Shown piece by piece: positions 19,881 through 28,831 of a stretch of DNA of 64,000 bases; the first letter of the stretch is position 1, and every line of letters starts with the position of its first letter. The stretch covers positions 48,391 to 112,390 of the forward strand of contig NZ_BLTG01000014.1 in the NCBI RefSeq assembly GCF_017312405.1, given 5' to 3'. The notes under the pieces are model-generated. The model did no database searches, had not been told where the DNA came from, and was given only the letters and a program-made list of their open reading frames with translations. This DNA is from Mycobacterium sp. PO1 (GTDB taxonomy: Bacteria; Actinomycetota; Actinomycetes; Mycobacteriales; Mycobacteriaceae). The position numbers and the translations under genes were made by a program.

Positions 19881-20756
19881 ATGACTGACGCCGCCGAGAG
19901 CACGGAGATCGTTGTCGGGGTTGATGATTCGCCGTCGTCGCAGGCAGCACTCGAGTGGGCAGCCCGAGACGCGAAGCTGCGCCAGACGGCACTGGTCGTC
20001 GTCTACGCAGCCACCCTGCCGATGGGGACGTGGCCGATCGCGCCGGTGCCGACCGGCATCATGGACTTCCAGCGTCAGATCGGCCAGGACATCCTCGACG
20101 ACGCCACGACGATCGCCAGAGAGATCACCGGGGACTCCGTCCCCGTCTCCGCCGAGTTCGCCGTCACCACCCCCACGGCCGCGCTGGTGGAACGCTCCAA
20201 GACCGCCGGCCTCGTCGTGGTCGGCACCCACGGCCGCGGCGCCCTCGGCCGGATCTTCCAGGGCAGCGTCAGCACCGGGTTGGTGCACCGCGGTCACGGC
20301 CCCGTGGCGGTGATCCCGGAGATGGAGAACGAACCCGATCCCGCGGCGCCGGTCGTGCTGGGCTACGACGGGTCGCCCGCCTCGCAGCCGGCTATCGCGT
20401 TCGCCTTCGACGAAGCGAGTCGTCGCGGCGTGGAACTGGTGGTGGTGCACGCCTGGTGGTCACCCGGCGCCTTCGAGATGCCCGGTTTCGACTTCGAGGA
20501 GGTGCGCTCCACGGTCGACGCCGAACTGACCGAACAGCTGAGCCCGTGGCACCAGCGCTACCCCGATGTGACGACACGACGCGTGGTGGTCGTCGACCAG
20601 CCCGCCCGTCGCCTCGTGGAACAGGCTGAGTCCGCCCAGTTGCTGGTGGTCGGCAGCCACGGCCACGGCACCGTCGCAGCGACACTTCTGGGGTCGGTGA
20701 GCAGCGCGGTGGTGCAGGCAGCCACGGTGCCGGTCGTCGTCGTGCGGCCCCGCTGA
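19881..20756 (+). CDS. Universal stress protein, two USP domains
   Basis: 291-residue tandem USP. Domain 1 starts [15 protein letters not shown] and ends [17 protein letters not shown]; domain 2 starts [14 protein letters not shown] and ends [17 protein letters not shown], so the ATP-binding glycine motifs are retained. GAAAGGAAG precedes the ATG. It belongs to the local USP cluster with the MgtE-like, CtpF-like and membrane-anchored USP genes. Confidence 0.93.
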   Translation: MTDAAESTEIVVGVDDSPSSQAALEWAARDAKLRQTALVVVYAATLPMGTWPIAPVPTGIMDFQRQIGQDILDDATTIAREITGDSVPVSAEFAVTTPTAALVERSKTAGLVVVGTHGRGALGRIFQGSVSTGLVHRGHGPVAVIPEMENEPDPAAPVVLGYDGSPASQPAIAFAFDEASRRGVELVVVHAWWSPGAFEMPGFDFEEVRSTVDAELTEQLSPWHQRYPDVTTRRVVVVDQPARRLVEQAESAQLLVVGSHGHGTVAATLLGSVSSAVVQAATVPVVVVRPR

Positions 20757-20774
20757 GCGAAGCACTCTCACAGC

Positions 20775-20792
20775 TAGGGACGAAAGTCCCTA
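20775..20792 (+). promoter_or_regulatory. DosR (DevR) binding box, perfect palindromic half-sites
   Basis: TAGGGACGAAAGTCCCTA contains GGGAC and GTCCC separated by 4 nt with matching flanks, the full core of the DosR consensus. It lies 54 bp before the membrane-USP/ctpF pair. This is the strongest box in the window; binding by a DosR protein is inferred, since no dosR gene is visible here. Confidence 0.8.
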
Positions 20793-20845
20793 CGGATAGC
20801 CGTCGACCGGGCCTGGCAGCAGCCGCGTCGGCTTGAGACGGTGAA

Positions 20846-21466
20846 GTGGTGAACACCGCAACCATCGTCGTAGCGGCTGTCGGCTGGATTCTGATCGGGC
20901 TGCTGTCCGGTATCTGGATGGCGCGGCGCGGTTTCGACGCCCTGTGGATCCTGCTCGCCGCCCCACTCGGGCCGTTGTTCGTGCCCATCGCGGTCGAGCG
21001 GGTCCGGCGCCGGCCCGACAGTGCTGAGGCCACGCCGTCGGAAAGTCTGCCGGCAGGCGCCGGGCCGCGGATCCTGATCGGAGTCGACGGGTCGCCTGAG
21101 TCCGTGCACGCAATGACGACGGCGCTGCGCACCCTCGGCTCCCAGGGCAGCATGCTGGTGCTGGCCGAGGTGGTGAACTACGAGGCGGCAGAATCCGGAG
21201 ACGGGGCCGACATGGATGCGGCGACCCGGCGACTCGAGGCGGCGGCCAACCGCGTGAGGGTACCGGCCGCGGTGCATACGCGGGTGTTGGTCGGGGCGCC
21301 CGGTCCGGCGCTGCGTGAGTTCGCCGCGCGGCAGGGCTTCGACATCCTGGTGGTCGGGCGCCGCGGCCGCGGCCTGTCCCGCCATGTGCTGGGAAGCGTG
21401 TCCACCGATCTCGTCACGCATTCCACGGTCCCGGTACTGGTCGTCGAACCGCAGCGCGAGGAATAG
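20846..21466 (+). CDS. Membrane-anchored single-domain universal stress protein
   Basis: 206 residues from GTG. The first ~55 residues hold two hydrophobic segments (TIVVAAVGWILIGLLSGIWMARRG and ALWILLAAPLGPLFVPIA) followed by a charged linker; residues about 75-200 form one USP domain (ILIGVDGSPESVHA ... GRRGRGLSRHVLGSVSTDL). Anchoring of a USP to the membrane is unusual. It starts 54 bp after the strong DosR box and ends 2 bp before the CtpF-like pump, so it may regulate or sense for that pump. Confidence 0.87.
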   Translation: MVNTATIVVAAVGWILIGLLSGIWMARRGFDALWILLAAPLGPLFVPIAVERVRRRPDSAEATPSESLPAGAGPRILIGVDGSPESVHAMTTALRTLGSQGSMLVLAEVVNYEAAESGDGADMDAATRRLEAAANRVRVPAAVHTRVLVGAPGPALREFAARQGFDILVVGRRGRGLSRHVLGSVSTDLVTHSTVPVLVVEPQREE

Positions 21467-21468
21467 GG

Positions 21469-24195
21469 ATGGTCGTGTCGGACGCAGTGACGGCGAACGC
21501 GCACCACGGTCTCGCCGCCCACGAGGTCGTGCTGCTGTTGCAGACCGACCCCCATCGGGGGCTGACCACCGAGGTGGCCGACGAACGGCTGAAAGAGTTC
21601 GGGCTCAACACTCTTCCCGCGCCGCGAGGGGCCGGCCTGGTCACCCGGGTACTTCGCCAGTTCCACCACCCCCTGATCTATGTGCTTCTGGTAGCCGGCG
21701 TCGTGACCGCCACGCTGCGCGAATATGTCGATTCGGTCGTGATCTTCGCCGTCGTGGTGGTCAACGCCATCGTCGGATTCGTGCAGGAGACCAAGGCCGA
21801 AACCGCCCTGCAGAGCCTGCGCTCCATGGTGCGCACCGAGGCCAAGGTGATTCGCGACGGCCGCGAACGCACCATCGGCTCCGATCAGTTGGCGCCCGGT
21901 GACCTCGTCCTGGTCGAGGCCGGCGACAAGGTGCCGGCCGACGTCCGACTGATCCGGGAGAGCGAACTGCGCGTGGACGAGTCCGCGCTCACCGGGGAGT
22001 CGGTGCCGGTGGACAAGACCGAGGTGATGCTGCCGGAAGCCACGCCGGTGGCCGACCGCTGCAACATTGTCTATTCCGGGACGCTGGTGACCGCCGGTTC
22101 GGGAGCCGGGATCGTCGTGGCTACCGGTTCGGAGACCGAGATCGGTGAGATCCACCGCCTGGTCGGCGCGGCCGAGACGCTCGCTACGCCGCTGACCGCC
22201 AAACTCGCCTGGTTCAGCAAGATCCTGACGATCGGCATCCTCGCCCTGGCCGCTGCCACCTTCGCCCTCGGTTTGGCACGCCGGCAGGACGCAGTGGAGA
22301 CCTTCACCGCCGCGGTCGCGTTGGCGGTCGGCGCCATTCCGGAAGGCCTGCCGGCGGCGGTCACCATCACACTGGCCATCGGTGTCGGACGAATGGCCAA
22401 GCGACGTGCGGTCATCCGGCGGCTGCCCGCGGTCGAGACGCTGGGCGGCACCACAGTCATCTGCGCCGACAAAACCGGCACCCTCACCGAGAACCAGATG
22501 ACGGTGCGCAAGGTGTGGACTCCGCAACGTGCCGTGACCGCAACCGGATCCGGCTACGCGCCCACCGGAGCACTCCTCACCGGTGACGGCGAGCCGATGC
22601 CGGTCGACGCCGACGAGTCGTTGCGCTGGACGCTGGTCGCCGGTGCCGTGTGCAATGACGCCGCACTCTCGCCCGACGGGCCACGGTGGCAGATCGCCGG
22701 CGATCCGACCGAGGCCGCGATGCTCGTGGTCGCCGCGAAGGCGGGCCTGGCGATCGAGGACCTTCGGAACGACTTTCCGCGGGTGGGGGCGATCCCGTTC
22801 AGCTCCGAACGCCAGTACATGGCCACCCTGCACCAGTCCGCACGGCACCGTCACGTCGTGCTGGTCAAGGGTTCGGTCGAGCGCCTGCTCGAGTTGTGTG
22901 AACGACAGATGGATGCCGACGGCACGCTACGCCGCGTCGACCGATCCGCGGCGGTGGCCGCGGCCGAAGCGCTGGCCGCCGAGGGGTTACGGGTCCTCGC
23001 GTGCGGAGTGGCGGTACCGGCCGATCCGTCGCGCTTCACCGAGGCGCAGATAGCGGGATCGATCACGTTCACGGGCCTGCAGGCCATGCTGGATCCGCCG
23101 CGGGACGCGGCCGCACCGGCGGTCGCGGCCTGCCACTCCGCGGGTATCGCGGTGAAGATGATCACCGGCGACCATCCGGGTACCGCCAGCGCGATCGCGG
23201 AGTCCGTGGGCGTTCTCGCCCCGGGAGGGCCCGGACAGCGGTCGGTGATGACCGGCGCGCAACTCGCCGCGTCGAGCGCGGACGAATTCCCCGACCTCGT
23301 CGACGAGGCCAGCGTCTTCGCGCGGGTTTCCCCCGAACAGAAGTTGCGCCTGGTCGAAGCTCTTCAGGCCAAAGGACATGTCGTCGCGATGACGGGCGAC
23401 GGCGTCAACGACGCACCGGCGTTACGGCAGGCCAGCATCGGTGTGGCGATGGGTCGGGGTGGCACCGAGGTCGCCAAGGACGCAGCCGACATGGTGCTCA
23501 CCGACGACGACTTCGCCACCATCGAGGCCGCGGTCGAGGAAGGCCGCGGGGTGTTCGACAACCTGACCAAGTTCATCACGTGGACGCTGCCCACCAACAT
23601 CGGTGAGGGACTGGTGATCCTGGCGGCCATCGCGATGGGGGCGATGTTGCCGATCCTGCCCACCCAGATCCTGTGGATCAACATGACCACCGCCGTGGCG
23701 CTCGGCCTGATGCTGGCCTTCGAACCCAAGGAGGCCGGAATCATGACGCGGCCGCCACGCGATCCCGGTCAACCGTTGCTGACCCGAGCTCTGATGGGCC
23801 GAATCCTTCTGGTATCGAGCCTGCTCGTCGCGGGCTCCTGGTGGTTGTTCGAATGGGAACTGGCACAGGGCGCTTCGCTGGCCGAAGCGCGCACCGCGGC
23901 TCTCAACGTGTTCGTCGTGGTCGAGGCGTTCTACCTGTTCAGCTGCCGATCGCTCACCCGCTCGGCCTGGCGGATCGGCCTTTTCACCAATCGGTGGTTG
24001 ATCGTCGGCGTCGCTGTGCAGGCTGTCGCGCAGATCGCGATCACCTATCTGCCGGTGATGAACACGATCTTCGATACCGCCCCTCTGGACGCCGAGGTCT
24101 GGCTACGGATCTTCGGCATCGCCGTCGTCGTGAGCCTGGTGGTGGCGTCCGAAAAGTGGCTACGCGCCCGCAGCAGCACGGTTCGTCGAATCTAG
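21469..24195 (+). CDS. ctpF: P-type cation-transporting ATPase, CtpF-like (P2A)
   Basis: 908-residue P-type ATPase of the Ca2+/SERCA-like class. It has an N-terminal cation-ATPase domain, TGES actuator motif (ALTGESVPVDK), PEGL in helix M4, phosphorylated Asp334 in DKTGTLT, and the GDGVNDAPAL hinge. About ten membrane helices are present, with four to six after the P domain. The M. tuberculosis CtpF (Rv1997) is a DosR-regulated Ca2+ exporter; orthology is likely from sequence class and context. It is co-transcribed with the membrane USP and overlaps the convergent CNNM gene by 4 bp. Confidence 0.88.
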   Translation: MVVSDAVTANAHHGLAAHEVVLLLQTDPHRGLTTEVADERLKEFGLNTLPAPRGAGLVTRVLRQFHHPLIYVLLVAGVVTATLREYVDSVVIFAVVVVNAIVGFVQETKAETALQSLRSMVRTEAKVIRDGRERTIGSDQLAPGDLVLVEAGDKVPADVRLIRESELRVDESALTGESVPVDKTEVMLPEATPVADRCNIVYSGTLVTAGSGAGIVVATGSETEIGEIHRLVGAAETLATPLTAKLAWFSKILTIGILALAAATFALGLARRQDAVETFTAAVALAVGAIPEGLPAAVTITLAIGVGRMAKRRAVIRRLPAVETLGGTTVICADKTGTLTENQMTVRKVWTPQRAVTATGSGYAPTGALLTGDGEPMPVDADESLRWTLVAGAVCNDAALSPDGPRWQIAGDPTEAAMLVVAAKAGLAIEDLRNDFPRVGAIPFSSERQYMATLHQSARHRHVVLVKGSVERLLELCERQMDADGTLRRVDRSAAVAAAEALAAEGLRVLACGVAVPADPSRFTEAQIAGSITFTGLQAMLDPPRDAAAPAVAACHSAGIAVKMITGDHPGTASAIAESVGVLAPGGPGQRSVMTGAQLAASSADEFPDLVDEASVFARVSPEQKLRLVEALQAKGHVVAMTGDGVNDAPALRQASIGVAMGRGGTEVAKDAADMVLTDDDFATIEAAVEEGRGVFDNLTKFITWTLPTNIGEGLVILAAIAMGAMLPILPTQILWINMTTAVALGLMLAFEPKEAGIMTRPPRDPGQPLLTRALMGRILLVSSLLVAGSWWLFEWELAQGASLAEARTAALNVFVVVEAFYLFSCRSLTRSAWRIGLFTNRWLIVGVAVQAVAQIAITYLPVMNTIFDTAPLDAEVWLRIFGIAVVVSLVVASEKWLRARSSTVRRI

Positions 24196-25463
24196 GAGTA
24201 CCGCGGGCGCACCCGCACCTCGGTGATCGCGTTGCGGTCTACGGCAGTGACATCGATGCGGTAAGTCCCGACTTCGACGTGGTCTCCCGGCTCTGTCGGG
24301 ATGCGGCCCAGGACCGACAACACCAACCCGGCGATGGTCGTGTAGTCACCGCCGGGGAAGTCGGTGACATCGATACCGACGTCGACGAGATCGTGAACGG
24401 GGAAGGTGCCGGGCAGTATCCGGCTACCGTCCGACAGCACCCGTGCCGATCGGATGTCCTGGTCCGCTTCGTCGTAGATTTCGCCTACGATCTCCTCGAG
24501 CAGATCCTCGAGGGTGACGATGCCCGCCACGCCGCCGCGTTCGCCGATCACCAGCGCGAACTGTTCGCGTTCGGCGAGCATCCGGTTCAGTGCGGCGGTG
24601 ACCCGGACACTGTCGGGCAGGCTCAGCACCGCGCGCGCCACGTCGGAGACCGTGCCGTCGGCACCGAGTAGCTCGCGCAGGTGTACCACTCCGACAGTGT
24701 CGTCGAGCTCGCCGGCGGCCACGACCGGCGCCCGGGTGTGCCCCGACTCCGCGAGCTCGGCACGCGCCTGCACCACCGGCATGTCCCCGTTCAGCCGGAA
24801 CACCGCCGTGCGTGGCACCACCACGTCGCGCAGCGGACGTTCGTGGATCTCCAACGCACCCGAGATGATGGTGCGCTGCTCGGCGGTCAGGCCCCCGTGG
24901 CTGGTGATCAGTTGCCGCAGTTCCTCGAAGGTCAGCTCTTCGCGCCCCCGATGCGGGTCGCCGCCGAGCACGCGGACCACCACATCGGTCGCCTTGCCCA
25001 GCAACCACACGATGGGCCCGGTGATCGTCGCAAGGGCGCTGAGCGGCGAGGCGACCAACGCTGCCCAGCGCCGGGAGTGCTGCATCGCGAGACGTTTGGG
25101 TGCGAGCTCACCGACCACCAACGTCGATGCCGTGACCACCACCGTGACGATGGCGATACCGACCGGTTGCGCTGCGCCGCCGAGGAATTGGAGTTGGGCG
25201 GTCAGCGGTTCGGCGAGCGTGACGGCGGCGGTCGCCGAGGCGAGGAAGCCGGCGAGCGTGATACCGAGTTGGATGGTCGCCAGAAACCGATTGGGTTCGC
25301 GCGCCAGACGCACGACGAGCCGATCACGATGCTTGCCCCGGCGTTCCAGCTCACGCAGCTGCCCTTCCCGCAACGAGATGAACGCCGCCTCGCTGCCGGC
25401 CAGCAGCCCGTTGACCAGAACGAGGAACGCGACCAGTGCCAGGTCGAACCAATATCCGTCCAT
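24192..25463 (-). CDS. CNNM/HlyC-CorC family (hemolysin-like) membrane protein
   Basis: 423 residues: an N-terminal DUF21/CNNM membrane domain (residues 1-190, beginning LALVAFLVLVNGLLAGSEAAFISLREGQL), a CBS pair (about 200-330, with VVPRTAVFRLNGDMPV and LEDLLEEIVGEIYDE), and a C-terminal CorC_HlyC domain ending ITEVRVRPRYS. Relatives are Mg2+/Co2+ homeostasis factors. It is convergent with the CtpF-like gene. Confidence 0.9.
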   Translation of the reverse strand: MDGYWFDLALVAFLVLVNGLLAGSEAAFISLREGQLRELERRGKHRDRLVVRLAREPNRFLATIQLGITLAGFLASATAAVTLAEPLTAQLQFLGGAAQPVGIAIVTVVVTASTLVVGELAPKRLAMQHSRRWAALVASPLSALATITGPIVWLLGKATDVVVRVLGGDPHRGREELTFEELRQLITSHGGLTAEQRTIISGALEIHERPLRDVVVPRTAVFRLNGDMPVVQARAELAESGHTRAPVVAAGELDDTVGVVHLRELLGADGTVSDVARAVLSLPDSVRVTAALNRMLAEREQFALVIGERGGVAGIVTLEDLLEEIVGEIYDEADQDIRSARVLSDGSRILPGTFPVHDLVDVGIDVTDFPGGDYTTIAGLVLSVLGRIPTEPGDHVEVGTYRIDVTAVDRNAITEVRVRPRYS

Positions 25464-25525
25464 CGCTCGCTACCCGCGAACCGTCATGCTGGTCACGCTT
25501 AGCAGCCTGCTGGGCCGCCGCCTGC

Positions 25526-25541
25526 GGCGCAAGTATGCGCC
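25526..25541 (-). terminator. Possible stem-loop after the peroxiredoxin gene
   Basis: GGCGCA-AGTA-TGCGCC forms a 6-bp stem with a 4-nt loop, 28-43 nt past the peroxiredoxin stop on the minus strand and before the CNNM gene. There is no U-tract, so termination is only a possibility. Confidence 0.35.
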
Positions 25542-25568
25542 TCCGGCGAGGCCGGGCCGGACAATGCC

Positions 25569-26291
25569 TCAGCGGTGGCGGATCGCTGCGTCCACCTCGT
25601 CGGCGGGAAGCTGCTTGGTGCAGAAGAACCAGTCCTCGCACTCCACCCCGTCGACGCCGCCGGTCATCCGGTCGTCGGCCGTCCCACACGAGCCGGCCGG
25701 CGGCACGATCACGGCGTCGCCAGGGCGCCAGTCCGCCGGGGTCGCGACCTCGAAATGGTCGGCGGTCTGCAGTGCCTTGACCACGCGCAGCAGCTCGTCG
25801 AAGTTGCGGCCCAGACTCAGCGGGTAGTAGATGATGGCCCGGATCACGGCCTTGGGATCGATGACGAACACGGCGCGAACCGCCTTGGTGGAGTCCTCAC
25901 CCGGCATGATCATGCCGTACTTCTGCGCGATCTCCATCGACACGTCGTCGATGAGCGGGAACGTCACCTCGACGTCGCGCATGTCACGGAACGTGATCTT
26001 GTCCTTGATGGTGCGCAACCATGCGATGTGGCTGTAGAGACCGTCTACCGACAACCCGACCAGCTCGGTGTTGTAGGCCGCGAACTCTTTCTGCATCGAG
26101 GCGAATGTCATGAATTCACTGGTGCACACCGGGGTGAAGTCTGCCGGATGGGAGAACAGGACGACCCACCTGCCGACGTAGTCGGACGGAAAACTGATGT
26201 CCCCTTGGGTCGTGCTTGCGGTGAACGACGGTGCGGGGTCACCGATTCGGGGCATTCCCGTGACGGGGATCGGTGTCTCGATGGCGGTCAT
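25569..26291 (-). CDS. 1-Cys (Prx6-type) peroxiredoxin
   Basis: 240-residue thiol peroxidase. The peroxidatic Cys56 lies in HPADFTPVCTSEF, the Prx6 signature; the C-terminal extension (from about residue 165) is typical of the 1-Cys class, where external thiols reduce the enzyme. Other cysteines are present near the C terminus (GSCGTADDR, ECEDWFFC). It detoxifies peroxides, and perhaps hydropersulfides. A CstR/CsoR-type palindrome 38-53 bp upstream of the start is shared with the persulfide genes 6 kb away. Confidence 0.93.
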   Translation of the reverse strand: MTAIETPIPVTGMPRIGDPAPSFTASTTQGDISFPSDYVGRWVVLFSHPADFTPVCTSEFMTFASMQKEFAAYNTELVGLSVDGLYSHIAWLRTIKDKITFRDMRDVEVTFPLIDDVSMEIAQKYGMIMPGEDSTKAVRAVFVIDPKAVIRAIIYYPLSLGRNFDELLRVVKALQTADHFEVATPADWRPGDAVIVPPAGSCGTADDRMTGGVDGVECEDWFFCTKQLPADEVDAAIRHR

Positions 26292-26328
26292 GAATGCTTC
26301 CTCTCTGCGCGATCACTACTGATGAACT

Positions 26329-26344
26329 ATACCCTATGGGGTAT
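26329..26344 (-). promoter_or_regulatory. CsoR/CstR-type operator upstream of the peroxiredoxin
   Basis: ATACCCTATGGGGTAT, near-identical to three palindromes at 32549-32654 before the persulfide genes. CsoR-family operators have the form TAtACCC-N-GGGTAtA. It sits 38 bp upstream of the peroxiredoxin start, in promoter position. Confidence 0.7.
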
Positions 26345-26353
26345 CCGACGATA

Positions 26354-26367
26354 GGGTCCAATGACCC
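26354..26367. promoter_or_regulatory. DosR-like box variant
   Basis: GGGTC-CAAT-GACCC, a perfect palindrome in its half-sites with the DosR spacing but T/A at the fourth core position (8 of 10 matches). It lies between the divergent peroxiredoxin and USP genes, 10 bp from the CstR-type operator. Confidence 0.4.
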
Positions 26368-26466
26368 GACCTGAACAGCTCGGTTGTGTGATGCCACACA
26401 GTGGGAGGCAGTGCGCAACCGATACGCCGACGGGCCCTGTACGGCGACGAAATCGGCTGCAAAGAA

Positions 26467-26480
26467 AGGTCTGAAGTCCC
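26467..26480 (+). promoter_or_regulatory. Putative DosR box upstream of USP
   Basis: AGGTC-TGAA-GTCCC, 8 of 10 matches to GGGAC-N4-GTCCC, 85 bp before the USP start at 26565. The position is typical for DosR-activated genes. Confidence 0.6.
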
Positions 26481-26564
26481 TCACAGCGACGACCAACTGC
26501 TCCGGATCCGCGAGGGATTCCTGAATAGAGTGAAGCTGCAACGAAGCGGGGACGGGAGAGCCAC

Positions 26565-27455
26565 ATGACCGACATGTCATCTCATGGCGTCGTGGTAGGG
26601 GTCGACGGGTCCGCGTCCTCGGCCGCCGCAGTGACCTGGGCCGCGCAGGACGCGCAATCGCGGGGCGTGGCCCTGAGCCTGGTGCATGTGGTGCCGCCGA
26701 TCGTGCTGCCGTCGTCGCCGATGCCGGACATGCCGGCGAGCTATGCGCGGGCTGAGGAGGACCGGGCACGTCGCATCGTCGACGACGCCCGCAAGCTGGC
26801 TTGCGAGGTGGCGCCACAACACATGTCGCGAGTCAACACCGAGGTGATCATGGGGCCGATCGTCCCCACACTGGTCGACATGTCGAAGTCGGCCGCGCTG
26901 GTGGTGGTCGGCTGCCTCGGACAAAGTGCCGTGGACCGTGCGCTGTTGGGTTCGGTCAGTTCCGGACTGGTCCATCATGCGCACTGCCCGGTCGCGGTCA
27001 TCCACACCGAACACACTCCTTCCCCGCGGGATCCCGTCCTGGTGGGTATCGACGGTTCACCGGCGTCGGAACGGGCCACGGCGATCGCGTTCGACGCGGC
27101 GTCCCGCCGTGGCGTCGACCTGGTTGCGCTGCACGCGTGGACGGACATGGGCCCCCTCGAATTCCCGAGTGTCAACTGGGCGCCGATCGAGTGGCGCAAC
27201 ATCAAAGAGCGCGAAGAAGAGGTGCTCTCCGAGAGGCTGTCCGGCTGGCAGGCTCAGTACCCCGACGTGGGCGTGCATCAGGTGGTCGTCGCCGACCGGC
27301 CGGGCCTGCGGCTACTCGAACATGCCGGCCGCGCCCAGCTCGTGGTGGTGGGCAGCCATGGCCGCGGCGGCTTTTCGGGCATGCTGCTGGGGTCGGTGAG
27401 CAGTGCGCTCATGCACTCGGCGCAAGTTCCGGTGATCGTCGCGCGGCAGGACTGA
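26565..27455 (+). CDS. Universal stress protein, two USP domains
   Basis: 296-residue tandem USP starting at ATG 26565 after GGGAGAGCC. Domain 1: [15 protein letters not shown]. Domain 2: PVLVGIDGSPASERA and [17 protein letters not shown]. In domain 1 the second glycine motif reads [17 protein letters not shown], lacking the usual G-x2-G, so ATP binding by that half may be reduced. It is transcribed away from the peroxiredoxin, with a DosR-like box upstream. Confidence 0.93.
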   Translation: MTDMSSHGVVVGVDGSASSAAAVTWAAQDAQSRGVALSLVHVVPPIVLPSSPMPDMPASYARAEEDRARRIVDDARKLACEVAPQHMSRVNTEVIMGPIVPTLVDMSKSAALVVVGCLGQSAVDRALLGSVSSGLVHHAHCPVAVIHTEHTPSPRDPVLVGIDGSPASERATAIAFDAASRRGVDLVALHAWTDMGPLEFPSVNWAPIEWRNIKEREEEVLSERLSGWQAQYPDVGVHQVVVADRPGLRLLEHAGRAQLVVVGSHGRGGFSGMLLGSVSSALMHSAQVPVIVARQD

Positions 27456-27461
27456 TTCGCC

Positions 27462-28736
27462 TCAGCCGGTCTGGGTGTCCGGACGACCGGACCGGTCGGC
27501 GGGGTCGGCTCCGGTGACCAACCCCGACTGGATCAGGGCGTCGGTGACGAACTGCTGCACCGGACGGGACTGGAAGAAGCCCGCGTGACCGCCCCGGTAC
27601 CACTCGATCTCGGGCCGGCCCCAGTGGTCCCACAGCCTGTTGACCTGCTCGCGCGGATGAACCACCTGATCGGCGAGACCGGCATAGATGAAGCGGCCGG
27701 ACATCGGCACCTTCGGTGTCAGCGAGAGCGGCGAGATCATTCGGCCGAGCGGAGTGGCCAGCGCGATGGTCTCTCGACGGGGATCGTCCTGCGACAACCC
27801 CGAATGCCGCCCGAGCAGTTCGATCAGGTCGGCGACCGGAACACCGAGCACCGCGCAGGTCAGGTGGTCGTCGAGGCTGGCCACGAGAGCGGCGACGAAG
27901 CCCCCCAGCGACAACCCGTAAATCCCGATCGAGGCGTCGGGTTCCTGTGCCCGGATCCAGCCCAACACGCCCCGGACATCCCAGACGGCGTTGGCCGTGG
28001 CGTGGATGTCGTCGAGCACGTCTTCACCGGGGAACACAGCGCCTTTGGGCAGCCCCTTCGCACGGGGACCGTGCAGGGGCAGGACCGGGAGAACGACGTT
28101 GAGCCCGAGCCTTTCGTGCAGGTACCACGCCCGGAACAGCGCCAGGTCGATCGCCGCCCGGCCCATTTCGGTGCCGTGAACGCACACCAGCCACGGCCGA
28201 GGCTCGCGGTGGCGCAGCATCAGACCGTAGCCATGACTGACCGCCTGGTAGCCCAACCATCTGTCGGCGCCGGGCTCGTCGCGACGCGGGCGATAGCCGC
28301 TGTTCCAGCGCAGCCGAAAATACGACCGGTTTCGACGCTGCACCGGGCGGACCTCCAGCTCGTCCAACCGCCCCGGGGCACGAAAGAACCCCTTCGGCTT
28401 GTCCAGCCATCCACCGGCGCCGTAGAACTCGAGCGCCGCCAGGACCTCGGCGTGGATACGTTCGAACGCCTGGGGATCGCTGACCGGACGGCGCGCCCGC
28501 AGGCCGAGCAGGACGACTTCGTCGCGCAGGGCCTCGGCGGCCAGCGCGACGGTGGGCCGGGCGATCGGCATCTGCTGGGGCCCGTCGTCGAGATAGTCGC
28601 GCCACGACCGTGCGTAGTACCTTCCTGTCCTGGTCAAAGGCCCAATGACGTTGCGCACCGGAGCCGAACCAGGCACGCGGTCGACGACGGAACGCCGCAG
28701 TGGCCGGCTCGATCCGGCGGCGTCGCTGGAATCCAT
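27462..28736 (-). CDS. Alpha/beta hydrolase family protein
   Basis: 424 residues from the ATG at 28736 (GGGGGA just upstream; the open frame extends to 28829). The hydrolase core begins with WLVCVHGTEMGRAA, the nucleophile elbow is GIYGLSLGGFVA, the acid is likely in AGLADQVVHP, and the His in RGGHAGFF. A long N-terminal extension of ~190 residues without recognisable domain precedes the core. Substrate unknown. It is convergent with the USP gene (6 bp gap). Confidence 0.8.
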   Translation of the reverse strand: MDSSDAAGSSRPLRRSVVDRVPGSAPVRNVIGPLTRTGRYYARSWRDYLDDGPQQMPIARPTVALAAEALRDEVVLLGLRARRPVSDPQAFERIHAEVLAALEFYGAGGWLDKPKGFFRAPGRLDELEVRPVQRRNRSYFRLRWNSGYRPRRDEPGADRWLGYQAVSHGYGLMLRHREPRPWLVCVHGTEMGRAAIDLALFRAWYLHERLGLNVVLPVLPLHGPRAKGLPKGAVFPGEDVLDDIHATANAVWDVRGVLGWIRAQEPDASIGIYGLSLGGFVAALVASLDDHLTCAVLGVPVADLIELLGRHSGLSQDDPRRETIALATPLGRMISPLSLTPKVPMSGRFIYAGLADQVVHPREQVNRLWDHWGRPEIEWYRGGHAGFFQSRPVQQFVTDALIQSGLVTGADPADRSGRPDTQTG

Positions 28737-28831
28737 TCCCCCGACGCTAGCGGCAGGCCTGGGACGCCCACAGGAGTCCTTGGTCACACGGCGGGTGACC
28801 GTCTGGCCGAAAATCGGCATACGCTCCACAC

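Noticed and set aside
21178..22854. Long minus-strand frame opposite ctpF
   Set aside because: Antisense reading of the P-type ATPase and USP genes with His/Gly/Arg-rich composition; no domain.
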